From JAFGRU01 sp963665915 (GTDB lineage: Bacteria > Desulfobacterota > Desulfuromonadia > Desulfuromonadales > JAAYDE01), in the NCBI GenBank assembly GCA_963665915.2, contig CAXXSG010000002.1, forward strand, positions 691,688-755,687: a stretch of 64,000 bases of DNA, in the 5' to 3' direction. Below the pieces are notes generated by a model. That model was given only the letters and a program-made list of their open reading frames with translations. It had not been told where the DNA came from and did not search any database. A program made the translations under genes and the position numbers. Shown piece after piece: positions 17,466 to 26,177 of this stretch; positions within the stretch are counted from its first letter, which is position 1, and each line of letters begins with the position of its first letter.

Positions 17466-18041
17466 ATGCTAAGCGCATACAGCAATTTGAAAATATCAAT
17501 CCAGACCCTTACGGAAAAAAAACTTTTCAGCTTTGAAGAACCGGCCCGAGCCTTTCCGGTGCTGGCGGAGATGGCTGAAAGAAATACCTGCGAATTTCTT
17601 TCCCCAGTGAAAATCACCCTGAGTCTCTATCGGGTCAATGACATGTATAGAGGCGAGGGAGATGTTGAAGCATCCATTCGTTTCCAGTGTAGTCGCTGTT
17701 TGGAGGATTTCGCGGTTACGATTTTTACGGAATTCGCTTTGAATTTTACGCCGGAACCGGATCCACAGGCGGAAAACGGTATCCATGAAGAACATGAATT
17801 AAATGCCGAGGAAGCTGGTCTGGTCCTGTTTGCCAACGATGAAATCGATCTGACCGAAGTCATGCAGGATCAAGTTCTTATGGCTATTCCGATACGGCCT
17901 TTGTGCCGGGAGGATTGTCAGGGGTTATGCCCGGAATGCGGCACTGACCTCAACCGGAGTTCATGCAACTGTAAGCGGGTTGTTTTTAACCCGAAATTTC
18001 ATAGCTTAGACAGTCTCATTGTGAAAAAAAAGACTGATTAG
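17466..18041 (+). CDS. yceD: YceD/DUF177 family protein
   Basis: A 191-residue DUF177 protein. This small family is encoded next to rpmF nearly everywhere and is implicated in 23S rRNA/50S metabolism. A CSRCLEDF zinc-type pair lies in the middle and CREDCQGLCPECG near the C-terminus, a second metal-binding cluster. Start choice is uncertain: ATG 17466, TTG 17463 and TTG 17487 are in frame and none has a Shine-Dalgarno sequence. The promoter position suggests a leaderless message. Confidence 0.85.
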   Translation: MLSAYSNLKISIQTLTEKKLFSFEEPARAFPVLAEMAERNTCEFLSPVKITLSLYRVNDMYRGEGDVEASIRFQCSRCLEDFAVTIFTEFALNFTPEPDPQAENGIHEEHELNAEEAGLVLFANDEIDLTEVMQDQVLMAIPIRPLCREDCQGLCPECGTDLNRSSCNCKRVVFNPKFHSLDSLIVKKKTD

Positions 18042-18105
18042 AGCAAAAAATGTTGCGGAAGCCCCCACGGGTCTCCTATAACAATGATCAAGGAGAAAAA
18101 ATACC

Positions 18106-18288
18106 ATGGCAGTACCCAAAAAGAAAGTTTCTAAATCTAAAAGAAATCTGCGTCGTTCACATGATGGCCTCCAGGCTCCCGGGATTTCTATCTGTTCTCA
18201 ATGCAAAGAACCCAAAGTGCCTCACCGTGTTTGTCCCAGCTGCGGCACCTACAAAGGTAAAGAGGTTGTTGAACAGAAGGAAGGGTAA
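18106..18288 (+). CDS. rpmF: 50S ribosomal protein L32
   Basis: A 60-residue zinc-ribbon ribosomal protein, beginning MAVPKKKVSKSKRN, with cysteine pairs CSQC and CPSC, so this is the zinc-containing (C+) form. AAGGAG lies before the ATG. It is cotranscribed with yceD and plsX, the standard arrangement that links ribosome and membrane-lipid synthesis. Confidence 0.97.
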   Translation: MAVPKKKVSKSKRNLRRSHDGLQAPGISICSQCKEPKVPHRVCPSCGTYKGKEVVEQKEG

Positions 18289-18300
18289 AGGATTACCTCC

Positions 18301-19350
18301 TTGGAAGCGAAAATTGTTGTAGCTGTTGATGCCATGGGATCGGACAATGCACCTTCTGTTGAAGTGGAAGGTGCCGTTGCTGCTGCCCGGCGTTGGAGAA
18401 TACCCATCATTCTCGTTGGTGACTCCACCAGGATACAAGAAGAGCTGGAAAAATTTCAGACCGAAGGCCTGGACATTGAGATACATCATTCCTCGGAAGT
18501 TGTGGGCATGCACGATTCACCTTCCGATGCCATTCGCAAGAAAAAGGATTCCTCTATCCGCGTCGCTTTTGAGCTGGTCAAGGACGGTAGTGCTCACGCC
18601 GTGATCAGTGCCGGGAATTCCGGCGCCACCATGGCTGCCGGGATGTTCATTCTGAAAAGAATACAGGGGATCGACCGTCCAGCCATTGCAACCATTTTCC
18701 CGAATCGCAAAGGCCGGACCCTGATTCTTGACGTTGGCGGAAATGTCGACTGCAAAGCTTACCATCTGGCGCAGTTCGCCCTTATGGGCGACGTTTTCGC
18801 ACGCTACCTGATGGATAAACCGCATCCGAGTGTTGGTTTGCTGTCTAATGGAGAGGAAGAAACCAAGGGTAACGACCTGACTCGTGAAGCCCATCTGCTT
18901 TTGAAAGGGTCCTTGGTCGATTATGTCGGATATGTGGAAGGTCGGGACATCTTTTCGGGTGCCGTCGATGTTGTCGTCTGTGATGGTTTTGTGGGTAATG
19001 TGGTCCTGAAAGTTTCGGAAAGTCTGGCTGAATTTGTCACCAGCATGCTGCGCCAGGAGATCAGCACGCGTTTGATGGGGAAAATCGGGTATCTGCTGGC
19101 TGGTTCTGCTTTTTCCGCATTTAAAAGGAAAGTCGACTACACCGAAGTCGGTGGTGCACCTCTACTTGGTATTGACGGGATAGGTATGATCTGCCATGGT
19201 GGCTCAAACGCCAAGGCAGTGATGAATGCCATTTTTACTGCGCGTGAATTTGTCTCTAAAGAAATAAATGAAAAAATGCTTGTTCAGCTTCAAAAACTCC
19301 CTCAGAAGAAAGAGTGGAAGTTCGATTTCAAGTTCCCCAAAACCAAGTAA
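18301..19350 (+). CDS. plsX: Phosphate acyltransferase PlsX
   Basis: Converts acyl-ACP to acyl-phosphate for phospholipid synthesis at the inner face of the membrane. The 349-residue protein has AVDAMGSDNAPSVEVEGA at the start, then ISAGNSGATMAAG and LDVGGNVDCKAYHL. The start is TTG at 18301, directly at the conserved N-terminus and only 12 bp after rpmF, with a GGATTACC-type weak ribosome binding site. It leads into fabH as in many bacteria. Confidence 0.96.
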   Translation: MEAKIVVAVDAMGSDNAPSVEVEGAVAAARRWRIPIILVGDSTRIQEELEKFQTEGLDIEIHHSSEVVGMHDSPSDAIRKKKDSSIRVAFELVKDGSAHAVISAGNSGATMAAGMFILKRIQGIDRPAIATIFPNRKGRTLILDVGGNVDCKAYHLAQFALMGDVFARYLMDKPHPSVGLLSNGEEETKGNDLTREAHLLLKGSLVDYVGYVEGRDIFSGAVDVVVCDGFVGNVVLKVSESLAEFVTSMLRQEISTRLMGKIGYLLAGSAFSAFKRKVDYTEVGGAPLLGIDGIGMICHGGSNAKAVMNAIFTAREFVSKEINEKMLVQLQKLPQKKEWKFDFKFPKTK

Positions 19351-19386
19351 ATAATTGACTGATCCAACCAGGGAGCTGACTGGGAA

Positions 19387-20361
19387 ATGAAAGCAAAAAT
19401 TATCGGCACTGGGTCTTTTGCTCCGGAAAAAATTCTGACCAACTTCGATCTCGAAAAAAATCTCGATACGTCTGATGAATGGATATTCACCCGCACCGGG
19501 ATTAGGCAGCGCCATGTTGCAGGTGATGACGAGGCCACTTCGGATCTGGCCACTCGTGCCGCTCAGAACGCTCTGGAAATGGCTGGCGTCAGTCCCGAGG
19601 AACTGGACCTGATTATTGTAGGCTCGATAACCGGAGATTTTTCATTTCCGGCCACTGCTTGTCTGGTGCAGAAAAACCTCGGTGCCCGAAATGCTTTTGC
19701 CTATGATGTTTCGGCGGCCTGTAGCGGCTTTATTTATGGCCTTTCCAATGCCGAGCTATATCACGCTGCCGGGAAAGCCCGTAAATCTCTGATCATCGGG
19801 GCGGAAACCATGACCCGGACCGTTGATTGGAAGGATCGGGGTACTTGTGTTCTTTTCGGGGATGGTGCGGGCGCTGTCGTGCTTGAAACTTCAGACGGAG
19901 AAAGCGGAATTCTTTCCACCCATCTTCATTCCGACGGGAGTAGCTGGGAGTTGCTGTACCAACCCGGTTTCGGTTCGCGCAAACTGCCTTCAGTTGAAGG
20001 TCGGGAGGGCCCTTATTTTTTGAAGATGCAAGGAAATGAGGTTTTTAAAATAGCTGTTCGTTACCTTTCCGATGTCGTGATAGAAGCTTTGGAATCCAAT
20101 GGTATCTCTAAAGAGGAAATCACCCTGATATTTCCCCATCAGGCAAACCAGCGAATTCTGGATGCAACAGGCAAACGCCTTAAGATCCCCCTCGAGAAAA
20201 TATTTTCTAATGTTGCCAGCTACGCCAATACATCCGCCGCTTCGATTCCCATTGCCTTGGACGAAGCGAACCGCACCGGCAGAATCAAGGCTGGGGATTT
20301 GATAGTACTCAATGCCTTTGGTGGCGGTTTCACATGGGGATCGGCATTGATTCGCTGGTAG
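19387..20361 (+). CDS. fabH: 3-oxoacyl-ACP synthase III
   Basis: Condenses acetyl-CoA with malonyl-ACP to start fatty-acid synthesis. The 324-residue thiolase-fold protein has the catalytic triad in context: Cys in SAACSGFIYGL, His in FPHQANQRILDATG and Asn in ASYANTSAASIPIAL. It begins with the family pattern IIGTGSFAPEKILTN. It lies between plsX and fabD. Confidence 0.97.
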   Translation: MKAKIIGTGSFAPEKILTNFDLEKNLDTSDEWIFTRTGIRQRHVAGDDEATSDLATRAAQNALEMAGVSPEELDLIIVGSITGDFSFPATACLVQKNLGARNAFAYDVSAACSGFIYGLSNAELYHAAGKARKSLIIGAETMTRTVDWKDRGTCVLFGDGAGAVVLETSDGESGILSTHLHSDGSSWELLYQPGFGSRKLPSVEGREGPYFLKMQGNEVFKIAVRYLSDVVIEALESNGISKEEITLIFPHQANQRILDATGKRLKIPLEKIFSNVASYANTSAASIPIALDEANRTGRIKAGDLIVLNAFGGGFTWGSALIRW

Positions 20362-20401
20362 CTCTTTCAATTTGATACACGTTGGGAGTAGAGAGGAAAA
20401 A

Positions 20402-21319
20402 ATGGTAGGGTTTATCTTCCCAGGACAGGGATCTCAGTCATCGGGGATGGGATCTGAAATGGCCGAAAACTTTTCGGTTGCCCGGGAGGTCTTCGAAGAA
20501 GCCGATGACACACTGCAATTTTCCCTGTCCAGGCTTTGTTTTGAAGGCCCTGAAGAAAAACTTAAACTGACGGAGTTCACCCAGCCTGCTATTCTGGCTG
20601 TGAGCACGGCAGTTTTGCGTGTTGTGGAAACGGAAACCGGGCTCCAGCCTAAATTGCTGGCCGGCCATTCTCTTGGTGAATACTCAGCGCTTGTCGCTGC
20701 AGGAGTTTTTTCCTTTGCCGATGCGCTCCTGGCGGTTCGCCATCGCGGACTTTTTATGCAGGAGGCTGTTCCTCAGGGCACCGGTTCCATGGCTGCTGTT
20801 CTCGGGCTTGAAAACGACGTGGTTGACGAGGTATGTCGGGAGGCTGCACAGGCCCAGGTTCTGGCGCCTGCCAACTATAACTCCCCTGGACAGATCGTGA
20901 TTGCCGGGCACACCGAGGCTGTTAATCGGGCCATTGATCTTGCCAAAGAGAAAGGCTGCCGGAAAGCTGTTCTCCTGCCTGTCAGTGCGCCTTTTCATTG
21001 CACTTTGATGGACCCGGCCGGAGTGAGACTGGAAAAGTTTCTGGCGGGGGTGAACATACACCCTTTTAAAACCCCTGTTGTGACGAATGTTGAGGGCAGA
21101 GCCAATAACGATCACGGGAAAGTGCCGGAGCTTCTGGTTCGTCAGGTCAGTTCCCCTGTCCTATGGGAAGACTCTGTCAGAGAAATGACCCGGGCCGGGA
21201 TTAACTCTTTTATTGAAATTGGGCCGGGAAAGGTGCTGGCAGGTTTGATCAAGCGTATTGATAAAAAAGTTCAGACCACATCAGTGGATAGTATAAAGGG
21301 ACTAAAATCCGTTCAATAA
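20402..21319 (+). CDS. fabD: Malonyl-CoA:ACP transacylase
   Basis: Loads malonate onto ACP. Starting at ATG 20402, after GAGAGGAAAAA, it has 305 residues and begins directly with GFIFPGQGSQSSGMG. The nucleophile Ser is in GHSLGEYSAL, and the catalytic His is in SAPFHCTLM. A longer frame from 20372 lacks a ribosome binding site and would add a non-conserved leader. Next is fabG. Confidence 0.96.
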   Translation: MVGFIFPGQGSQSSGMGSEMAENFSVAREVFEEADDTLQFSLSRLCFEGPEEKLKLTEFTQPAILAVSTAVLRVVETETGLQPKLLAGHSLGEYSALVAAGVFSFADALLAVRHRGLFMQEAVPQGTGSMAAVLGLENDVVDEVCREAAQAQVLAPANYNSPGQIVIAGHTEAVNRAIDLAKEKGCRKAVLLPVSAPFHCTLMDPAGVRLEKFLAGVNIHPFKTPVVTNVEGRANNDHGKVPELLVRQVSSPVLWEDSVREMTRAGINSFIEIGPGKVLAGLIKRIDKKVQTTSVDSIKGLKSVQ

Positions 21320-21344
21320 ACGAAATTCCGAGAAAGGGGGGGAA

Positions 21345-22082
21345 GTGCCTAAGGATAAGATCGCTGTGGTGACGGGAGCTGGCCGAGGAATAGGCGCATC
21401 TATTGCACAGGCGCTGGCCCAGGAAGGCGCCAAGGTTATCGTTGTTGACATCGACCCCGATCAGGCGGAAAAGGCGGCTGCCGCCCTTCGGGATAACGGA
21501 GGTGAGGCCATACCCCAGGCTGCGGATGTCAGCAATTCCGAGCAGGTTAAAAAAGTTTTTGATGCGGCGGTTGATAATTATGGAAGCGTGGATATTCTTG
21601 TCAATAACGCCGGGATTACCCGGGATGCGCTTTTGTTACGGATGAAAGACGAAGACTGGGATGCGGTTCTGAACATCAATTTAAAAGGTGCATTCTTATG
21701 TACCAGAGAAGCCGCAAAAGTCATGTCCAAAGGGAGATACGGACGCATTATCAATATCTCTTCAGTGGTCGGGCAGATGGGCAACCTGGGTCAGGCCAAT
21801 TATTGCGCAAGCAAAGCGGGTCTGATAGGTCTGACCCGCTCTAACGCGCGTGAACTCGCCCGTCGTAATATCACGGTCAATGCCGTAGCCCCGGGTTTTA
21901 TCGTTACAGAGATGACTAATGTATTGCCGGAAAAAGTCAAACAGGAACTGACAGCGCAGATACCCCTAGGGAAATTGGGACAGCCGGAGGACGTAACTCA
22001 GGCGGTCCTTTTTCTCGCTTCACAAAAAACAGGCTATGTCACCGGCCAGGTCTTGGCGGTTAACGGTGGCATGTACATGTGA
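21345..22082 (+). CDS. fabG: 3-oxoacyl-ACP reductase
   Basis: NADPH-dependent SDR enzyme of 245 residues. It has the cofactor motif TGAGRGIGASIA, NNAG, the catalytic Ser in ISSVVGQMG and the YCASK tyrosine-lysine pair. The C-terminal VNGGMYM is typical of FabG. The start is GTG at 21345 after an AAAGGGGGG ribosome binding site. Confidence 0.96.
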   Translation: MPKDKIAVVTGAGRGIGASIAQALAQEGAKVIVVDIDPDQAEKAAAALRDNGGEAIPQAADVSNSEQVKKVFDAAVDNYGSVDILVNNAGITRDALLLRMKDEDWDAVLNINLKGAFLCTREAAKVMSKGRYGRIINISSVVGQMGNLGQANYCASKAGLIGLTRSNARELARRNITVNAVAPGFIVTEMTNVLPEKVKQELTAQIPLGKLGQPEDVTQAVLFLASQKTGYVTGQVLAVNGGMYM

Positions 22083-22139
22083 TAAATGTGTAACATGAGT
22101 TAAACCAAACAGAATACAATTACAAAGGAGGATGCACAA

Positions 22140-22373
22140 ATGGCTTCTATTGCCGAAAGAGTGAAACAATTGGTCGCAGAACAGCTTGGTGTTGAGGAGG
22201 ATCAGGTTACTGACGAAGCTTCATTCATGGATGATCTGGGTGCTGATTCTCTGGATACCGTGGAGCTTGTCATGGCACTTGAAGAGGAATTTGATATTGA
22301 AATTTCAGACGAAGATGCTGAAAAGGTCCAGACTGTTCAGGATGCGATTGATTACGTCAACGTGCACACCTAA
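22140..22373 (+). CDS. acpP: Acyl carrier protein
   Basis: A 77-residue acidic four-helix carrier. The phosphopantetheine attachment Ser is in GADSLDTVELVMALE. A strong AAAGGAGG lies before the ATG. It lies between fabG and fabF, with an intrinsic terminator immediately downstream that should leave acpP transcripts more abundant than those of fabF. Confidence 0.98.
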   Translation: MASIAERVKQLVAEQLGVEEDQVTDEASFMDDLGADSLDTVELVMALEEEFDIEISDEDAEKVQTVQDAIDYVNVHT

Positions 22374-22381
22374 AAAATAGA

Positions 22382-22412
22382 GGGGAAGGATTGTTGAATC
22401 CTTCCCCTTTTT
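22382..22412 (+). terminator. Intrinsic terminator after acpP
   Basis: GGGGAAGGATT (22382-22392), a 4-nt loop and AATCCTTCCCC (22397-22407) make a perfect 11-bp stem, followed by TTTTT. Confidence 0.85.
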
Positions 22413-22509
22413 CCTAAAACCAACGGTTTGTTGTCGGGATGTCCGGTGTCGCCAAGCCCTTGGCTGCCTGCAATCTGATAATAGCTGAAAAAAGAAAGTA
22501 GCTATAGCG

Positions 22510-23742
22510 ATGCGTCGAGTTGTTGTAACAGGTTTAAGTGTCATATCTGCCTTGGGAACCGGTACGGAAAAAAACTGGGACGCTCTCATGGCAGGAGAAT
22601 CAGGGATAGATCTGATCACGCGCTTTGACGCCTCTCAACTGCCTACTCATATCGCCGGAGAGGTTAAAGATTTCAAGGGTGAGGAGTTTTTTGATAAAAA
22701 AGAGCTGCGCAAAATGGATACGTTCATTCATTACGCTATTGCCGCCAGCGATATGGCTCTTAAGGATTCCGGCTTTGAAATTACCGAAGAAAACGCTGAA
22801 AGAGTAGGGGTCCTTGTGGGAGCCGGCCTTGGAGGTTTGCCGGCTATTGAGAAGTATCACAAGGCTGCTCTGGAAGGTAATTATAAAAAGATTACGCCTT
22901 TCTTTATTCCGATGGTGATTATTAACCTGGCGCCGGGGCAGATCTCCATGAGGACCGGGGCCAAGGGGCCTAATCTGTCTGTTTGTTCCGCCTGCGCTAC
23001 AGGTACCCACTCCATTGGGGACGCTTTCCGGATTATCCAACGCGGCGATGCGGATGCGATGATCGCCGGCGGCGCTGAATCCACGGTGACACTTCTGGGT
23101 GTTGGGGGCTTCAATGTCATGAAGGCCCTCTCCACTCGCAACGATGACCCCAAAGGGTCGAGTCGACCTTTTGAAAAGAACCGTGATGGGTTTATTCTCG
23201 CCGAGGGCGCCGGGATTCTCATTCTTGAAGAATATGAAAATGCCCGTAAGCGTGGCGCCAAAATTTATGGAGAAATCTGCGGTTATGGCCTGACTAGCGA
23301 CGCCCATCACCTCACGGCCCCCTCGCCCGGTGGAGAAGGGGCGGCTCGCTGTATGAACATGGCTCTTTCAGGTGCAGGGGTGAATCCTGAAGATGTTGAT
23401 TATATCAATGCCCATGGAACCTCAACACCTATGAATGATTATTATGAAACCCTGGCCATCAAGAGGGTTTTTGGTGATTATGCCAAAAAAGTGATGGTCA
23501 GTTCCACAAAGGGAATGACTGGCCATGCGCTTGGGGCTGCCGGGGCTCTCGAGGCGGCATATTGTCTCTTGACAATGGACAGGGGAGGGGTTCCCCCAAC
23601 CATTAATTATGAAGAGCCGGATCCTGACTGTGACCTCGATTACGTGCCCAATGAAGCTCGCCAAGCTGATGTCAAAGTTGCTATTTCAAATTCTTTCGGG
23701 TTTGGCGGGACCAATGCCACGCTCCTTTTTCGTAAAGTGTAA
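22510..23742 (+). CDS. fabF: 3-oxoacyl-ACP synthase II
   Basis: Elongating ketosynthase of 410 residues. The nucleophilic Cys is in VCSACATGTHSIG, and the two catalytic His residues are in INAHGTSTPMND and GMTGHALGAAGALE. The C-terminal FGFGGTNATLLF is typical. It lies after the acpP terminator, so it depends on read-through or its own promoter; none was evident in the 100-bp spacer. The gap to rpiB is 5 bp. Confidence 0.97.
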   Translation: MRRVVVTGLSVISALGTGTEKNWDALMAGESGIDLITRFDASQLPTHIAGEVKDFKGEEFFDKKELRKMDTFIHYAIAASDMALKDSGFEITEENAERVGVLVGAGLGGLPAIEKYHKAALEGNYKKITPFFIPMVIINLAPGQISMRTGAKGPNLSVCSACATGTHSIGDAFRIIQRGDADAMIAGGAESTVTLLGVGGFNVMKALSTRNDDPKGSSRPFEKNRDGFILAEGAGILILEEYENARKRGAKIYGEICGYGLTSDAHHLTAPSPGGEGAARCMNMALSGAGVNPEDVDYINAHGTSTPMNDYYETLAIKRVFGDYAKKVMVSSTKGMTGHALGAAGALEAAYCLLTMDRGGVPPTINYEEPDPDCDLDYVPNEARQADVKVAISNSFGFGGTNATLLFRKV

Positions 23743-23747
23743 ATTCC

Positions 23748-24197
23748 ATGTTTACAATAGCCAGCGATCATGGGGGGCTCGCCCTGAAGGCGGCCGTTAA
23801 AAAATTTTTACAGGAAGCAAATATTGAATGCAGGGATTTAGGTACCTTTAATAACGATTCGGTCGATTATCCCGATTTTGGCGAAAAGGTGGCCCGGGAA
23901 GTTTCCGAAAAGAAAGTCGAAAAAGGTATTCTCATCTGTGGTACCGGTATAGGCATGTCTATTGTTGCCAATAAGTTTCCGGGGGTCCGGGCTGCGCTGA
24001 TCAATGATGAATTTACCGCCAGGATGTCAAAGGAGCACAACGATGCTAATATCATCGTCATGGGAGGCCGGGTCCTCACGCCTGAAAATGCCTGTCGGAT
24101 GGTCCATGTCTGGCTCGCCGCAGATTTCGAAGGAGGGCGCCACCAGAAAAGGCTGGACAAAATCAGGAAGATTGAGAAAGAGCTTTTTAAACCCTGA
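23748..24197 (+). CDS. rpiB: Ribose-5-phosphate isomerase B
   Basis: Interconverts ribose-5-phosphate and ribulose-5-phosphate. The 149-residue protein shows ASDHGGLALK, the catalytic Cys in LICGTGIGMSIVANK and the HNDANIIVMGGR segment. It follows fabF by 5 bp and ends at a good terminator, so it is probably the last gene of the fab transcript. Confidence 0.95.
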   Translation: MFTIASDHGGLALKAAVKKFLQEANIECRDLGTFNNDSVDYPDFGEKVAREVSEKKVEKGILICGTGIGMSIVANKFPGVRAALINDEFTARMSKEHNDANIIVMGGRVLTPENACRMVHVWLAADFEGGRHQKRLDKIRKIEKELFKP

Positions 24198-24212
24198 AAA
24201 ATCAACCCGAAC

Positions 24213-24240
24213 AAAAAAAGCAGGCTCAGCCTGCTTTTTA
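24213..24240 (+). terminator. Intrinsic terminator after rpiB
   Basis: AGCAGGC (24219-24225) and GCCTGCT (24229-24235) enclose TCA, with an A run before the stem and TTTTT after it. Confidence 0.85.
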
Positions 24241-24241
24241 A

Positions 24242-24295
24242 TTTTGACCTGGATCCATTAGTTTTGACCTGGCAATAGCGCAAGTCATTGACCTG
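24242..24295 (+). repeat. Three direct repeats TTGACCTG upstream of glyA
   Basis: TTTTGACCTGG occurs at 24242-24252 and again at 24262-24272, exactly 20 bp apart. A third TTGACCTG lies at 24288-24295. The spacing of about two helical turns suggests operator half-sites, perhaps overlapping -35-like TTGACC elements. The regulator is unknown. The rest of the 250-bp rpiB-glyA spacer shows no recognisable riboswitch. Confidence 0.4.
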
Positions 24296-24447
24296 CCTGA
24301 ATATTCCAAAAATCACCGACGAACCTATGGGTGCGCCTCAGATTTTTGAACTATTTATTCAGGCCAAGCACTTACACTCTTTTCCGGCCCCTAACCCACG
24401 GATTCAGGTTAGAGTTTTCCGGTTTTACAGTAGAAGGGATTTGTTTT

Positions 24448-25701
24448 ATGTCGGAAACGTTAAAGAAATTTGACCCTCAAATTGCCGAAGCAATTTTCAA
24501 TGAAACCAGGCGCCAGGAATACAGCCTTGAATTTATTGCCTCTGAAAACTTTGTCAGCGACCAGGTCATGGAGGTGCAGGGCTGTGTCATGACCAACAAA
24601 TACGCTGAGGGTTATCCCGGGAAACGTTATTACGGTGGTTGTGAATTTGTCGATGTCGCGGAAAATCTCGCCATCGAAAGAGCCAAGGAGCTGTTTGGCG
24701 CGGATTTCGTCAATGTTCAGCCTCATTCTGGGTCGCAGGCCAACATGGCTGTCTATTTCACTGTCTGCCAGCCGGGAGATACCATTCTCGGGATGAATCT
24801 GGCCCATGGCGGACATCTGACCCACGGTTCGCCAGTCAATTTTTCCGGGAAGCTTTTCAATATAGTTCCATACGGTGTTAAAAAGGAAACCGGTACTATT
24901 GATTATGAAGAAGTGCGGAAGTTGGCAGAAGAGCACAAACCAAAGCTCATTATGGTTGGCGCCAGCGCTTATCCCCGCATTATCGATTTTCAGACTTTCC
25001 GGGAAATTGCCGATGCGACCGGTGCCCTGGTTGTCGTTGATATGGCACATATTGCCGGACTGGTTGCCGCCGGCGAGCATCCCAGCCCCGTTCCTCATGC
25101 CGAATTCGTGACTACTACCACTCACAAGACCTTGCGCGGTCCGCGCGGCGGGATGATCCTCTGTCGTGAAGAATTCGGGAAAAAAATCAACAGTAATATT
25201 TTTCCCGGAATTCAGGGCGGGCCGCTCATGCATGTCATTGCCGCAAAAGCCGTGGCTTTCAAAGAAGCTCTGACTCCGCAATTCAAAGATTATTCTAAAC
25301 AGGTTGTGAAAAATGCCAAAGCCCTGGGCGATGGGCTTCTGAAGAAGGGCTTAAACCTCGTCTCCGGAGGGACCGACACCCATCTGCTGCTGGTCGATTT
25401 GTCGGCGACGGAAATTACCGGTAAGGTGGCTGAGGCGACCCTGGAAAAGGCTGGCATTACGGTCAACAAGAATGCGGTCCCTTTTGATACGCGCTCCCCA
25501 TTTGTCACCAGCGGATTCCGGATCGGCACTCCGGCCACGACGACTCGGGGCCTGAAAGAGAAAGAAATGGAACTGGTGGCCAGCTGGATTGACCGTGCGC
25601 TGAAAAATGTCGATAATGAAAAGGCGCTGGAAGGTATCCGCTCCGAGGTCGCTGAATTATGCAAACAGTACCCTTTATATGCCCATCATCTGGTTCGATG
25701 A
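24448..25701 (+). CDS. glyA: Serine hydroxymethyltransferase
   Basis: PLP enzyme that makes glycine and methylene-THF from serine. From ATG 24448 it has 417 residues, the usual length; a longer frame from 24331 would add 39 non-homologous residues, while AAGGG precedes the chosen ATG. Signatures are EFIASENFVS, PHSGSQANMAVYF, VDMAHIAGLVAAG and the PLP lysine in TTTTHKTLRGPRGG. It overlaps comEB by 4 bp. Methylene-THF feeds thymidylate synthesis, matching the dCMP deaminase and NrdR genes that follow. Confidence 0.96.
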   Translation: MSETLKKFDPQIAEAIFNETRRQEYSLEFIASENFVSDQVMEVQGCVMTNKYAEGYPGKRYYGGCEFVDVAENLAIERAKELFGADFVNVQPHSGSQANMAVYFTVCQPGDTILGMNLAHGGHLTHGSPVNFSGKLFNIVPYGVKKETGTIDYEEVRKLAEEHKPKLIMVGASAYPRIIDFQTFREIADATGALVVVDMAHIAGLVAAGEHPSPVPHAEFVTTTTHKTLRGPRGGMILCREEFGKKINSNIFPGIQGGPLMHVIAAKAVAFKEALTPQFKDYSKQVVKNAKALGDGLLKKGLNLVSGGTDTHLLLVDLSATEITGKVAEATLEKAGITVNKNAVPFDTRSPFVTSGFRIGTPATTTRGLKEKEMELVASWIDRALKNVDNEKALEGIRSEVAELCKQYPLYAHHLVR

Positions 25702-26177
25702 AACGTCCGTCCTGGGAAGAATATTTCATGGATATCGCCAGGCTGGTTGCCAAAAGGGCCTCCTGCCTGCGGCGCCATGTCGGTGCGGTTCTGGTCAAGG
25801 ATAAAAACATTCTCGCCACCGGTTATAACGGAGTACCTTCAGGGATTTCTCACTGTTCGGATACCGGCTGTCTGCGGGAAAAGCTCAAGGTCCCTTCCGG
25901 TGAGCGACATGAGCTTTGTCGGGGGCTCCATGCCGAACAGAATGCTATCATTCAAGCTGCGAAACACGGTATAAACATCGATGGGTCGACGCTTTACTGC
26001 ACAACAGCTCCTTGTATTATCTGTTCGAAAATGTTGATCAACGCCGGTCTTACCCGGATTGTTTACATGGAGGGCTATCCGGACCAGCTGGCCACGGAAA
26101 TGCTTCGGGAAGCTGACATTGAGTATCTCTCCTATGATGCCCTTCTTGCACAAAAGGATGGTGAACCGGAATCATGA
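25698..26177 (+). CDS. comEB: Deoxycytidylate deaminase (ComEB-like)
   Basis: Zinc-dependent dCMP deaminase supplying dUMP for dTMP synthesis. From the ATG that overlaps the glyA stop it has 159 residues. The metal/catalytic motifs are LHAEQNAIIQAA and TTAPCIICSKMLINAG. An upstream in-frame start at 25659 lies inside glyA and adds non-conserved residues. It overlaps nrdR by 4 bp (ATGA), so glyA-comEB-nrdR are translationally coupled. Confidence 0.92.
   Translation: MKRPSWEEYFMDIARLVAKRASCLRRHVGAVLVKDKNILATGYNGVPSGISHCSDTGCLREKLKVPSGERHELCRGLHAEQNAIIQAAKHGINIDGSTLYCTTAPCIICSKMLINAGLTRIVYMEGYPDQLATEMLREADIEYLSYDALLAQKDGEPES

Noticed and set aside
24296..24447. A glycine or tetrahydrofolate riboswitch upstream of glyA
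   Set aside because: No conserved aptamer sequence of either class was found in the spacer.
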